From an uncultured Myxococcales bacterium (lineage in GTDB: Bacteria > Myxococcota_A > Polyangia > Polyangiales > Polyangiaceae): a DNA stretch of 35,228 nucleotides. Shown in pieces: positions 17,029 through 25,381 of this stretch; within the stretch, counting starts at the first letter, position 1; each line of letters begins with the position of its first letter. Below the pieces are notes generated by a model. The model made no database searches and was not told the origin of the DNA. It was given only the letters and a program-made list of their open reading frames with translations. The position numbers were made by a program, and so were the translations under genes. Where the stretch lies: contig CALFNG010000501.1 in NCBI GenBank assembly GCA_937902985.1, positions 1-35,228 of the forward strand, given 5' to 3'.

Positions 17029-18558
17029 TTACTTGGGCGGCGGCAGGCCGCCCGCGGGCTGATCAGGCGGCGTCACGCATCCCGATAGATCGAACAACAT
17101 GAACTCCAGCGCCTTCTCTTGCGGGGAGAGGTCGCCGTTGCCGCAGCCGGTGGGCACGACCGCGTTCCCGGGAACACTGTCGGTATACCCACCGTAGTCG
17201 CCCGAGGCCGCGCCGACGTGCAGATCGCTGTAGACCACGCGACCGCACTGCTCGGCGGGCGCCGTTCCGAACGGCGTGTCGAACGAGAAGTACTCTGTCT
17301 GGCTGGGCGGATTGGCCTTGGTGTCGGTGGCGATCCAGGGCAGCGTTGCGGTGTTGGCCGCCGTGACGAGCGCGTTGTGACGTGCCTGCACGATGTGCAG
17401 CTCGCTGTTGGCGAGCGCGTTGACGTTGGTCATCCACTCCTGCATCGCGACGCCCCGCGGAAACGGCTGGCCACCCGGCAACGCCGTCAAAATGACAGCG
17501 TCCGGATCGGTGTCGTAGTGCTGGCCGCCGGTTTGCCACGTCGCCAGGTTCTGCATGCCGAAGGGCCCCGCGTTGAACCAGTTGTAGTGGTAGTGCGACG
17601 CGAAGACGCGCCCGCCGTTCGCCGCGTAGTCGTAGAGCGCCTGCCGCATCGCGTCGGTGAGGGCGCCGCCCTGGCCGTCTTTCGTCGCCTCGTGGCCCTC
17701 GCAGGTGAGCAGCGTGATGTCGTACGGCATCAGATCGGGCTTCGTGTCCCAGAGCGAGGCCCAGGCATTGGGCGCGGCCGGCGTCGTGTTCGAGCCGCCG
17801 TCGCCGTAGAAGATGTGAATGCGCCCCGGGCTGGTCGGTCCCGGCCCGTATTCGGCCTCGTCGACGCCGATCCGGTGCAAGAGGCACTCGAGCGAGTCAG
17901 CGCCGCCGGTGGAGATGGCGATGCTCGGGATGTCGCCGACCTGATGGTTGCTAGGCAGCGTGAGCTTGGTCTTCAGGAGTGCGGTCGCGTCGTTCGCCTG
18001 GCAAGGCGTCACGCTCGGCAGCTTGTACTGCATCCGCCACTTTCCGACCTGCACGACGAGCGGGATGTCGGCGCCGTCGGGCACGCCGTGAATCGTGAAC
18101 TTGCCCGATGAATCGGTCACCGCGAACGCGATGGGATTGCCGGTGTAGAGGCTGTTGCACGAGTAGCACGACGCCCCGGTGGTGATAGCCGCGGGCGGTT
18201 CGCTCGGTATGTAGACGACGATCCCGTAGAGGGGATTCTTGCCCGCCGGGTCGTAGACGGTTCCGGTCAGCGTCGTATCGCCGGCGGCCGCGTTCGTCGC
18301 GCAGGCGCTCACGCACTCGTGGGTCGCGGTGATGCACCGTGGCAAGTTCGCCGTCATCTCGCCGCCGTCGCTCAGCGGCGTCGTGAAGAGGCTGCCGCCG
18401 TCGTCGCCCGTGGGGCCCGCGTCGGATGAGAATACGTTCTTGTTGTCCGAACCGCTCGGCGATCCCGAAGGGGTCGAGCCGCAGGCAGCGGCGAGCATCA
18501 ACGCTCCGAACGTGAGCACTGGGACAACCAACGGGACAGTGGGGCGAACGAGCTGCAT
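17029..18558 (-). CDS. Lipoprotein with carboxypeptidase-regulatory-like domain
   Basis: A 509-residue lipoprotein. The signal peptide ends LAAAC (Cys26), with a Ser/Gly/Asp linker to about residue 70. A transthyretin-like/carboxypeptidase regulatory-like beta sandwich follows (LTGTVYDPAGKNPLYGIVVY ... FTIHGVPDGADIPLVVQVGK, about 95-185), with a CYSC motif inside. The larger C-terminal part (about 220-495) contains LPYDITLLTCEGHEA-like text and ASHYHYNWFN, suggesting a ThuA/glutamine-amidotransferase-like fold in which a Cys and His could matter; this is inference. The Shine-Dalgarno GAAGGAT before ATG 18558 fixes the start. This architecture recurs as a lineage-specific family in Polyangia; substrate unknown. 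Confidence 0.85.
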   Translation of the reverse strand: MQLVRPTVPLVVPVLTFGALMLAAACGSTPSGSPSGSDNKNVFSSDAGPTGDDGGSLFTTPLSDGGEMTANLPRCITATHECVSACATNAAAGDTTLTGTVYDPAGKNPLYGIVVYIPSEPPAAITTGASCYSCNSLYTGNPIAFAVTDSSGKFTIHGVPDGADIPLVVQVGKWRMQYKLPSVTPCQANDATALLKTKLTLPSNHQVGDIPSIAISTGGADSLECLLHRIGVDEAEYGPGPTSPGRIHIFYGDGGSNTTPAAPNAWASLWDTKPDLMPYDITLLTCEGHEATKDGQGGALTDAMRQALYDYAANGGRVFASHYHYNWFNAGPFGMQNLATWQTGGQHYDTDPDAVILTALPGGQPFPRGVAMQEWMTNVNALANSELHIVQARHNALVTAANTATLPWIATDTKANPPSQTEYFSFDTPFGTAPAEQCGRVVYSDLHVGAASGDYGGYTDSVPGNAVVPTGCGNGDLSPQEKALEFMLFDLSGCVTPPDQPAGGLPPPK

Positions 18559-18981
18559 GGTCGATCCTTCGGGGCGTGGCCTTATGCCGAATGCCGAACC
18601 GTCAGAGTACCTTGTTACAGTCCTGCCGTGAGCGAGGGGCCGCGAATCGATGGCAGTTCGTGCGCGCTCGACCCACCTTGGGTGCCCGCGAGAAGCACGC
18701 CGCGTGTACGCCGAGTGAAGGCGGCGTGTGCGCGCGCGTGCCCGATCGAAGAGGGGCTCTCGGGTCGAGAGCGATCCGGGTCTCTTCCGCAATGCCGTTC
18801 ATTTCGGAGAAGAGCGAGATTTCCCCGACATCCTCGAGGCCCTCGCCCGGCTCGCGATCAGTCGCGAGCGCTGACGCCGGGCGCGCGGTCCTGGCCGGCG
18901 AACAGGGGAGCGGGGGCCGCGGCGAGACGCGATCGCCTTCCCGTTTGCGCTCCTGGCGCGCCTCGCCGAGACTCGTCTACG
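18559..18981. other. Intergenic region with a possible 3' gene scrap
   Basis: About 420 bases between divergent starts. Presumed promoters for both sides lie here but none can be assigned. Bases 18773-18874 on the plus strand read as a natural-looking C-terminal tail with codon use like real genes (LFRNAVHFGEERDF, then PDILEALARLAISRER and TGA). It has no start and its family is not recognised, so it may be another remnant or chance. Confidence 0.4.
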
Positions 18982-19485
18982 ATGAGAACGGTCCGCTTCA
19001 AGCTCGTGGCGCTCGTCCTTGCCTGCGTCTTACCGGCGGTCGTCGGCGCCGTTCTGCGGTCGCGCGCGGCCGAGCGCGACATGCTGGACCAGGTCGAGCG
19101 GCGCGTGAACGCCAGCAACCGGAGGTTCGGCGAGGAGCTCGACGAGTACCAGGCCAACTCGAAGCTGGCTCTTTCGCTGGCCCAGCACGCGGTGAAGTTC
19201 CAGCAGGCGCTCGCCGCCCGCGACGCAGCCGGCGCGGACGCGATGGTGAAGCGCCTCGCCGACGTGTACGCGCAACGCATCATCCTCGCCTCCGACAGCA
19301 AGGGTGTCGTTCTGGCGCGTGCCAGCGCCGACCGCGGGCCCGCTTCGCTCGGACCGGAGTCGAGCCCGGCGTTCGCCGACCTCCTGGCCGGCAAGGCCCT
19401 CAAGCGCGGGCTCCCCGAGCTACGGACCGGCATCGGCCTGCACTCGGGGCAGGTGGTCGCCGGCACTCCAGGGAACCCGGGCTAG
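18982..19485 (+). CDS. Adenylate-cyclase-like gene, internally deleted
   Basis: A 167-residue open frame. Residues 1-30 are a signal-anchor helix, and 31-140 a helical periplasmic sensor of the kind found at the front of membrane cyclases and kinases (MLDQVERRVNASNRRF, IILASDSKGVVLARASA). At residues 148-161 the text becomes RTGIGLHSGQVVAG, which is the conserved core of class III adenylate/guanylate cyclase domains, then stops six residues later. The rest of the sensor, the second membrane helix, any HAMP and most of the cyclase domain are missing. The join is in frame near 19402-19423. The product cannot be an active cyclase; it might still insert in the membrane. A natural in-frame short protein is possible but unlikely given the motif. 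Confidence 0.7.
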   Translation: MRTVRFKLVALVLACVLPAVVGAVLRSRAAERDMLDQVERRVNASNRRFGEELDEYQANSKLALSLAQHAVKFQQALAARDAAGADAMVKRLADVYAQRIILASDSKGVVLARASADRGPASLGPESSPAFADLLAGKALKRGLPELRTGIGLHSGQVVAGTPGNPG

Positions 19486-19524
19486 CCGGGACCCGAAGTT
19501 GCAGAGGCCGTGCCAACCCCCCTC

Positions 19525-20592
19525 ATGCTATTTGACTTCATCGTCACCCACCGCGACGAACTCATCGCTCGAACGCGCGCAAAAGTCGCGTCACGATTGT
19601 TTCGACCTACCGAGGTCTCGCTCAACGGCGGCGTACCCCTCTTTCTCGAGCAACTCGCCGAGACGTTACGGCTATCGCCCGCCGGGATGCCCGAGACGAT
19701 GGCGCGAAGCGCAGCGGTGCACGGCGCGGCGCTGCTTGGCCGCGGCTACACCGTGGCACAGGTGGTCCACGACTACGGCGACGTTTGCCAGGCCATCACG
19801 GAGCTGGCCGCGGAGACCGACGCCACGATCAGCACAGACGAGTTTCAGGTCCTCAACCTGTGCCTCGACAATTCGATCGCGGAGGCCATCACCGAGTATA
19901 TGCGGCTCAGGGACCACTCGAGCGCCGAGGCGGAAACCGAGCGCTCGGGGGCCTTCGCGCACGAGCTACGCAACCGAATTTCGGCCGCAATCCTGGGCTT
20001 CACGGTGATCCGAAGCGGACGCGCCCCGCTCAGTGGCAGCGTCGCCGCGCTCGTCGCCCGGAACTTGAAGGCGGTCGCCTCGCTCATCGACCGCGTGTTG
20101 GTCGAGGTGCGCCTGGACTCGGGAGGCGCGCGGCGCGAACGCGTCCATCTGTACGACCTCATCGAAGACGCTGAGGTCGACGGGACGCTTGAGGCGGGTG
20201 TCCACGGCGTCTCGCTGGCGGTGGCCGTGACGGATCTCGGGACCCACGTCGACGGCGACCCGCAGATCCTCGCGGGCGCGCTCGCCAACGTCCTTCAAAA
20301 CGCCTTCAAGTTCACCCCGACCGGCGGGCAGGTCTCGCTCAGGACGGCCGTGCTCGACGGCCGCGTCCTGATCGAGGTCGAAGACCAGTGCGGGGGCCTC
20401 CCCACGGGCAAGGCCGAGGAGCTGTTCGAGGCCTTCAAGCAGCGAGGCGCGAACCGCAGCGGCCTGGGCCTCGGCCTCTTCATCAGCCGCAAGGGAGTGG
20501 AAGCCAGCGGCGGGAGGCTCGGCGTGCGCGACATTCCGGGGACCGGATGCGTCTTCACGATCGACCTTCCGCTGGCGACCGGTGCCCCCTAG
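19525..20592 (+). CDS. Soluble sensor histidine kinase A
   Basis: A 355-residue cytosolic histidine kinase without membrane helices. The N-terminal all-helical sensor (1-135; GYTVAQVVHDYGDVCQAITE) resembles RsbRD-type N-terminal domains by impression. H-box FAHELRNRI with His146 (Arg replaces the usual Pro); N-box LANVLQNAFKFTP (about 253-265); G1 DQCGGLP (287-293); G2 GLGLGLFI (313-320). All catalytic motifs are intact. ATG 19525 is chosen over GTG 19510 because the paralogue at 20704-21774 begins with the same MLFDFI. The two paralogues face each other tail to tail. It starts 39 bases after the deleted cyclase gene and may share its promoter. The partner may be the NtrC-type regulator at 21918-23270. 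Confidence 0.92.
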   Translation: MLFDFIVTHRDELIARTRAKVASRLFRPTEVSLNGGVPLFLEQLAETLRLSPAGMPETMARSAAVHGAALLGRGYTVAQVVHDYGDVCQAITELAAETDATISTDEFQVLNLCLDNSIAEAITEYMRLRDHSSAEAETERSGAFAHELRNRISAAILGFTVIRSGRAPLSGSVAALVARNLKAVASLIDRVLVEVRLDSGGARRERVHLYDLIEDAEVDGTLEAGVHGVSLAVAVTDLGTHVDGDPQILAGALANVLQNAFKFTPTGGQVSLRTAVLDGRVLIEVEDQCGGLPTGKAEELFEAFKQRGANRSGLGLGLFISRKGVEASGGRLGVRDIPGTGCVFTIDLPLATGAP

Positions 20593-20664
20593 AGGCAACG
20601 GCCAGGCGCCTCCCTCGCGCGTGAAAGGCGGGCTGCCGAAAGCGAGCGCGCGTCGCAAACTGCC

Positions 20665-20679
20665 TTGGCGAAATGCCAA
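20665..20679. terminator. Hairpin TTGGC-GAAAT-GCCAA between convergent kinases
   Basis: A perfect 5-bp stem with a GAAAT loop, in the 111-base gap between the two kinase stops. It could serve both directions, but the stem is short and has no T-run. The same sequence family (TGGCATTTTGCCA) appears at 23435-23450 and 32935-32964, so this may instead be a recurring intergenic element. Confidence 0.3.
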
Positions 20680-20703
20680 AACACCCCACCGGGCTGGGCC
20701 GTT

Positions 20704-21774
20704 CTAAACCTCCGCTGGCGTCCGTGCCAGTTCGATCGTGAAGACGCATCCGCGTCCCGGCATGTCCCGGACGCGAAGCTCGCCGCCGATCGCCTCGACG
20801 CCCTTACGGCTGATGAAGAGGCCGAGGCCCAGGCCGCTGCGGTTCGCCCCTCGCTGCTTGAAGGCCTCGAACAGCTCCTCGGCCTTCCCCGCCGGAAGCC
20901 CGCCGCAGCTGTCTTCGATCTCGATCTTGACGCGGCGGTCGACCACCGCGGTGCGCAAGGTCACGAGCCCACCCGCGGGCGTGAATTTGAACGCATTTTG
21001 AATGAGGTTGGCGAGAGCTCCAGACAGAATCTGCGGGTCGACGTCGATGCACACGTCGGGGTCGGTGGCCGTGACGTTCAGCGAAACGCCACGCTCGCTG
21101 GCCTCGAGCATTCCGTCGACCTCGGCCTCCTCGATGAGCTGATGCAGATGGACGCGCCGCGAGGTGGCACTGGCCGAGTCCACGCGGACTTCGATGAGCT
21201 CCCGGTTGATGAGCGTGGCCATGTCAGCCAGGCTCCGCGTGACGACCGACGCTACGCTACCGCCGATCGGCGCGCGCCCGCTCTGGATCACGTTGAAGCC
21301 GAGCTGGGCGCTCGCGATGCGGTTTCGAAGCTCGTGCGCCAGGACCCCGGCGCGCTCGGTGGTGGCCGCAGCAATGGATTGCTCGCGAACCAGCGCGTAC
21401 TCCGTCACCGCGCCCGCGATGGCGCTGTCGAGGCACAGGTTGAGCGTATGAAACTCGCTCGTGCTGATCGTCGCGTTGGTCTCGATGGCCAGCTCGGTGA
21501 TGGCCAAGCAGATGTCACCGTAGCCGTGAACGACCTGGGCAACCGTGTAACCGAGGCCAAGGAGGGCCGCGCCGTACAGCGCTGCCGCCCGTTCCATGCT
21601 CGCGGGGATCTCCGGAGGCGCGACCCGGAGCGTCTCGGCAAGCTGATCGAGGAACAGCGGCACGCCGCTCTCCAGCTCCCGCTCGGTCGCCCGGGGAGCC
21701 AGGCGCTTCGCGACCTTCGCCCGCGTTCGGGTGATGAGCTCGACGCGATTTGCATCGATGAAGTCGAAAAGCAT
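20704..21774 (-). CDS. Soluble sensor histidine kinase B (paralogue of A)
   Basis: A 356-residue cytosolic histidine kinase, clearly paralogous to the 19525-20592 gene over its whole length. Shared features are MLFDFI at the start, the GYTVAQVVHGYGDICLAITE sensor helix, H-box LAHELRNRI with His147, N-box LANLIQNAFKFTP, G1 DSCGGLP and G2 GLGLGLFI. The Shine-Dalgarno AAGAAGGG precedes ATG 21774. It lies 143 bases downstream of the NtrC-type regulator on the same strand, so the two are likely a cognate pair. An 86-base segment (20801-20886) matches kinase A (20410-20495) with only two differences, far above the flanks. The signal sensed is unknown. Confidence 0.93.
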   Translation of the reverse strand: MLFDFIDANRVELITRTRAKVAKRLAPRATERELESGVPLFLDQLAETLRVAPPEIPASMERAAALYGAALLGLGYTVAQVVHGYGDICLAITELAIETNATISTSEFHTLNLCLDSAIAGAVTEYALVREQSIAAATTERAGVLAHELRNRIASAQLGFNVIQSGRAPIGGSVASVVTRSLADMATLINRELIEVRVDSASATSRRVHLHQLIEEAEVDGMLEASERGVSLNVTATDPDVCIDVDPQILSGALANLIQNAFKFTPAGGLVTLRTAVVDRRVKIEIEDSCGGLPAGKAEELFEAFKQRGANRSGLGLGLFISRKGVEAIGGELRVRDMPGRGCVFTIELARTPAEV

Positions 21775-21917
21775 GCGACCCTTCTTGTGGTCGGCAAGGT
21801 TACTAGAGGGCGGGAGCCGCACTAGACGCGCCGACCGGTTTTGAGCTGCATTTGTCGCCCCATGTGGGTCGCGTGCGAAGCGCCTGAGACATGGCGGCCG
21901 GGCGGCGCGATCGACCA

Positions 21918-23270
21918 TCAATTGCCCTGCACGCGTAACCAGCGGTACAAAGTCGAGAGGTCGATTCCGAGGATCTCGGCGGCGCGCTCTTTGTTGCCCC
22001 CCGTCTCCGTGAGAACCCACGCCGTGTACGCCCGGCTGAGCTGGCGGAGCGTCCACGGCGCGTTGCTGGGAAAAGGCCACGAGCGCGCGGGTGCGCCGTT
22101 CTCGACCGGGGAGAAGGCCTTCTCGTCGAGCACCTCGCTGGTGCCGAACACCACCGCGCGCTCGATGGCGCTTGCGAGTTCCCGCACGTTTCCTGGCCAG
22201 ACCGACTCGATCAACATGCGAAGCGCGTCCTGGCCGATCGCACGAACCGGTGACCGTGGCGCGCGCTGACAGGCCCCCGCGAGAAAGTGCGCCGCGAGCT
22301 CTGGAATGTCGTCGCGCCGGTCGCGCAGAGGCGGAACGGACACCGGCAGCACCGAGAGGCGATAGTAAAGATCCTCCCGGAACCGCCCCTCCTTCACCAG
22401 AGCCGAGAGGTCGCGGTGCGTCGCGGCGATCACGCGAACGTCGACACGCTGAGTGCGGTCGCTGCCAACCGGTCGAACATCGCCGAACTGGAGGACCCTG
22501 AGGACCTTCGCCTGGAGAACCGCGGGCATATCGCCTATTTCGTCGAGGAGCAGCGTACCGCCGTCGGCCTCGGTGAGGAGCCCCCGGCGCGCCTGCACGG
22601 CGCCGGTGAAGGCGCCGCGCGCGTGCCCGAAGAGCTCGGCTTCGAGCAGCGCCTCGGGGATGGCCGAGGTGTTGATCGCCAGGAAGGGACGATGGCTGCG
22701 AAGGCTCCTCGCGTGAATGGCCCGGGCGACGAGCTCCTTCCCGACGCCCGTCTCCCCGGTGATGAGGACCGGGGCACTCGATCCCGCAACGCAGTCGATG
22801 GCAACCTGGAGCGTTCGCATCACCGGGCCCGAGCCCACGAGCTCGTGCTCCCCGGCCAGGCCGGCCGGCAGCTGGGAGGGCCGCGGGCTGTCGACCGAAA
22901 GCAGCCGCCGCTCCTCGAGCGCCGCGCTCACGATCCTGCGCAGATCGTCGCCGTCGCAGGGCTTGACCACGTACTCGAAAGCGCCCCGCTTGATGGCTTC
23001 GACGGCCTGGCGCGGCGCCCCCGCCGCGGTGATGACGATGAACGGCAACCCGGGGTGGCTGCGTTTCACGCGGTCGAGTAGCTCGAGCCCGTTCATACCC
23101 TCCATGCGCACGTCACTGACGACGACGTCGAGCGGCAGCCGATCCATGATGTCGAGGGCTGCCGACGCGTCTGGCGCCAGCTCGCAGGCGTATCCATCGC
23201 TCGAAAAGAGCGCCCGCAGAGTCTCCCGCATCCCGCGGTCGTCGTCGACGATGAGCATCCGGGCCTGCAT
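21918..23270 (-). CDS. NtrC-family sigma-54-dependent response regulator
   Basis: Activates sigma-54 promoters after phosphorylation. 450 residues in three domains. Receiver 1-120: acidic D9-D11, phospho-acceptor D53 (VVVSDVRMEGMNG), Thr81 and Lys103. AAA+ domain about 143-375: Walker A GETGVGKE 173-180, GAFTGA 220-225 for contacting sigma-54, Walker B GGTLLLDEIGDM, then arginine-finger region FREDLYYRLSVL and WPGNVREL. C-terminal Fis-type HTH: NKERAAEILGIDLSTLYRWL. All functional motifs are intact. ATG 23270 is taken; GTG 23282 is possible. It is upstream of histidine kinase B and close to kinase A. The receiver has no visible defect, so it is probably controlled by one or both kinases. Confidence 0.95.
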   Translation of the reverse strand: MQARMLIVDDDRGMRETLRALFSSDGYACELAPDASAALDIMDRLPLDVVVSDVRMEGMNGLELLDRVKRSHPGLPFIVITAAGAPRQAVEAIKRGAFEYVVKPCDGDDLRRIVSAALEERRLLSVDSPRPSQLPAGLAGEHELVGSGPVMRTLQVAIDCVAGSSAPVLITGETGVGKELVARAIHARSLRSHRPFLAINTSAIPEALLEAELFGHARGAFTGAVQARRGLLTEADGGTLLLDEIGDMPAVLQAKVLRVLQFGDVRPVGSDRTQRVDVRVIAATHRDLSALVKEGRFREDLYYRLSVLPVSVPPLRDRRDDIPELAAHFLAGACQRAPRSPVRAIGQDALRMLIESVWPGNVRELASAIERAVVFGTSEVLDEKAFSPVENGAPARSWPFPSNAPWTLRQLSRAYTAWVLTETGGNKERAAEILGIDLSTLYRWLRVQGN

Positions 23271-23739
23271 ACCGGCCCACACTTAACCATTGTCCGGGCG
23301 AGTTGCCGAACGCTTCTTGCGATTTACCGCCACCTGGACCCGTCCGCTTCGGTCCTCGGACCCCCGCCGCGCCCCGCATTCGCAGGCGGTTCCAGCACTC
23401 CGAGCGCCGGCCGCGCCATCGACCGCCCGCTGCGTTTTGCAAAATGCCACCGCGAGTCGACGCACGCATGCGTATAAGCGGATGATCCGAAGGCTGCTCG
23501 GCGTTCGACGCAGCCCGTCACGAGAGCGCCGAATCGGCCGGCGATCGGGATTGACCGCTGGCGATTAACCATCGGCCTCGACCGAGGATCGCTGCGAAGC
23601 GCGGATCCGCTACCGTGACGCCGCGCGGGCCCATGCGAGGACCTGTCGATGAGCCGCTCGTCGGCCTGCCGGGCGCCTGCGCCTCGACGGTTTTGGCGGC
23701 GCGCCAGCCCGTGAACGCGCGCCTCCGAGGAGAATTCCG
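23271..23739. other. Intergenic region upstream of the NtrC-type gene
   Basis: About 470 bases between divergent starts with no credible gene. It contains a copy of the recurring motif at 23435-23450 (reverse strand GTGGCATTTTGCAAAA), about 165 bases upstream of the regulator start, and an ACGCATGCGT palindrome near 23463-23472. A GAGGAGA ribosome-binding site at its end serves the broken lipoprotein at 23740. Confidence 0.55.
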
Positions 23740-23979
23740 ATGAAGACGATGCACACGGGAATGGTCGCCGTCGCGCTGTTCTCTGCGCTGGCCACGCTGG
23801 CGTTGACGCATTGCAGCGACTCGAATTCGACGACGGGAACCGATGGCACCCCCGTGAAGGTCCCGTCGCGACGATGGTCGAAGCCGCGCGCCCGCCACCC
23901 ACGTCTACGAGCGAGTGACGGTCGGCGAGCCGACGGGGATAGACGAGGCCGTGGGGGCCTCCGCGAGCGAAGAAATTGA
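23740..23979 (+). pseudogene. Truncated lipoprotein gene
   Basis: Begins like a real lipoprotein: GAGGAGA ribosome-binding site, ATG, basic start, hydrophobic stretch (MVAVALFSALATLALTHC) with lipobox-like LTHC, then a Ser/Thr/Asp linker (SDSNSTTGTDGTPVK). From about residue 42 the frame turns into Arg/Pro-rich text unlike a secreted protein and ends at 23979. Another frame just downstream (from about 23900) reads more like protein (VYERVTVGEPTGIDEAVG), which suggests a frameshift or a join of unrelated pieces. The family is not recognised. Could be expressed as a short anchored peptide, but decay is the better reading. Confidence 0.55.
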
Positions 23980-24136
23980 GACCAGAACGGAAATCTACCA
24001 CCAAAGGCATCGTCAGATGCCGCGCAGGGTGCGCAATCCAATGCCCATCGTGGCGAGATGAAATGGACATGCGGCCAAAGCGAATGGCGTCGTGCTCGTA
24101 TTGCGCGAGCTTGCCGAGCGCCGTAATGTCCGCGGC

Positions 24137-25381
24137 GTGAATAGCTTTCGCTTGATTGGGCGCCTCCTCGTGATCACCTCCCTCGTCGTCGCGGGCTGCG
24201 GAAGCTCGTCGAACCCGTCGAACCCGTCGAACAACGCCGCGGCAGTTGCCGGGGCCAAGGAGGCAGATGCCGGGGTCAAGGAGGAGGCAGGCCCGAGCGC
24301 ACCTGACGCCGGAGGCGAGTTCGCCCCCGATGCCGCGCCGGTCGATACGACCGCCATCCCGAACCTGCCGGCGAACACCTGGCAGTACGTTCCCATCCAG
24401 GGGGCGATGTGTCGCGACGGCTCACCGACGGGCATCGGCGTCAACGTGAACCCCGGCTCCAAGAACTTGATGATCTACCTCGAGGGGGGCGGGGCCTGCT
24501 TCAACGCGTTCACGTGTGCCGCGAATCCGGCGACGTTCGGGATGACGGAGTTCACGACCCGGCTCGGCGGCACCGCTGGCGACCAGGGCGTCTTCAGCCG
24601 CACCGACACGGCCAACGCGATGGCCGACTGGAACTTCGTTTACATTCCCTTCTGCACAGGCGACGTGCACGCCGGCAACAAGCTCGACGCGACCGTCCCT
24701 GGCGTGACCGGCAAACAGCAGTTCGTGGGGTACGCCAACGTCACCCGCGATCTCGCGCGCATCATTCCGACCTTCCCCGGCCTCGACAAGGTCCTCCTCA
24801 CGGGGGTCAGCGCCGGCGGATTCGGCGCCGCCGCGAACTACCCTCAGACCGCGAAGGCGTTCGGGTCGGTGCCGGTCTACAGCCTCGACGACTCGGGGCC
24901 GCCGATGGCGGACCCCTACGCCCCGAGCTGCCTGCAGGCGCAGTGGGCGCAGACTTGGGGCTTCGACAAAACCGTCCTCGCCGACTGCGGCTCCGACTGC
25001 AAAGATCCGACGAACTACACGATCGACGCCACGATGCACACGGCCAAGATGTATCCGAAGATTCCCTTCGGGATCGTCGAAGACACTGACGATGGAGTCA
25101 TCACGCTGTTCTACGGCTTCGGCGCCGGCATGTGCACGGCTCTCATTCCGACCCAGCTCACCGCGGACACGTTCACGGCGGGCCTGCTCGATAGCCGGAT
25201 GAGGCTCGCCGCGCTCCCCAACGTCGGCGGGTTCATCTTCCAGGGCACAGTCCACACGACGCTCGGCGGCGCGAGCTTCGACACGCGCACGGCCGGCTCG
25301 GGCGACGCCGCGACGGTCAAGCTCACCGACTGGGTGGCGACGCTCATCAACAGCGGCACGGTCACGAACGTCGGGCCGTAA
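24137..25381 (+). CDS. Notum/pectin-acetylesterase-like lipoprotein hydrolase
   Basis: A 414-residue predicted lipid-anchored alpha/beta hydrolase. The signal peptide ends VAGC (Cys21), followed by an Asn/Pro/Ala linker with a CGTCGAACC-type triple repeat (24208-24233). Family marks: IYLEGGGACFN (113-123) before a disulfide Cys, NFVYIPFCTGDVHAG (166-180), nucleophile elbow TGVSAGGFG with Ser225, acid in EDTDDG (315-320) and His373 in VHTTLGG. These match pectin acetylesterase/Notum enzymes, which remove acetyl or acyl esters; the substrate here is unknown. GTG 24137 gives a correct signal peptide; GTG 24092 is a less likely start. The flanks on both sides are poor in genes. Confidence 0.87.
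   Translation: MNSFRLIGRLLVITSLVVAGCGSSSNPSNPSNNAAAVAGAKEADAGVKEEAGPSAPDAGGEFAPDAAPVDTTAIPNLPANTWQYVPIQGAMCRDGSPTGIGVNVNPGSKNLMIYLEGGGACFNAFTCAANPATFGMTEFTTRLGGTAGDQGVFSRTDTANAMADWNFVYIPFCTGDVHAGNKLDATVPGVTGKQQFVGYANVTRDLARIIPTFPGLDKVLLTGVSAGGFGAAANYPQTAKAFGSVPVYSLDDSGPPMADPYAPSCLQAQWAQTWGFDKTVLADCGSDCKDPTNYTIDATMHTAKMYPKIPFGIVEDTDDGVITLFYGFGAGMCTALIPTQLTADTFTAGLLDSRMRLAALPNVGGFIFQGTVHTTLGGASFDTRTAGSGDAATVKLTDWVATLINSGTVTNVGP

Noticed and set aside
23435-23450. Sigma-54 promoter (TGGC...TTGC) in the motif GTGGCATTTTGCAAAA
   Set aside because: The GG and GC elements are only 6 bases apart here; sigma-54 promoters need 10. Kept only as a recurring motif.
24013-24136. Possible IS remnant on the minus strand before the esterase gene
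   Set aside because: The text (PFALAACPFHLATMGIGLRT) looks protein-like but no family was recognised and no repeats flank it.
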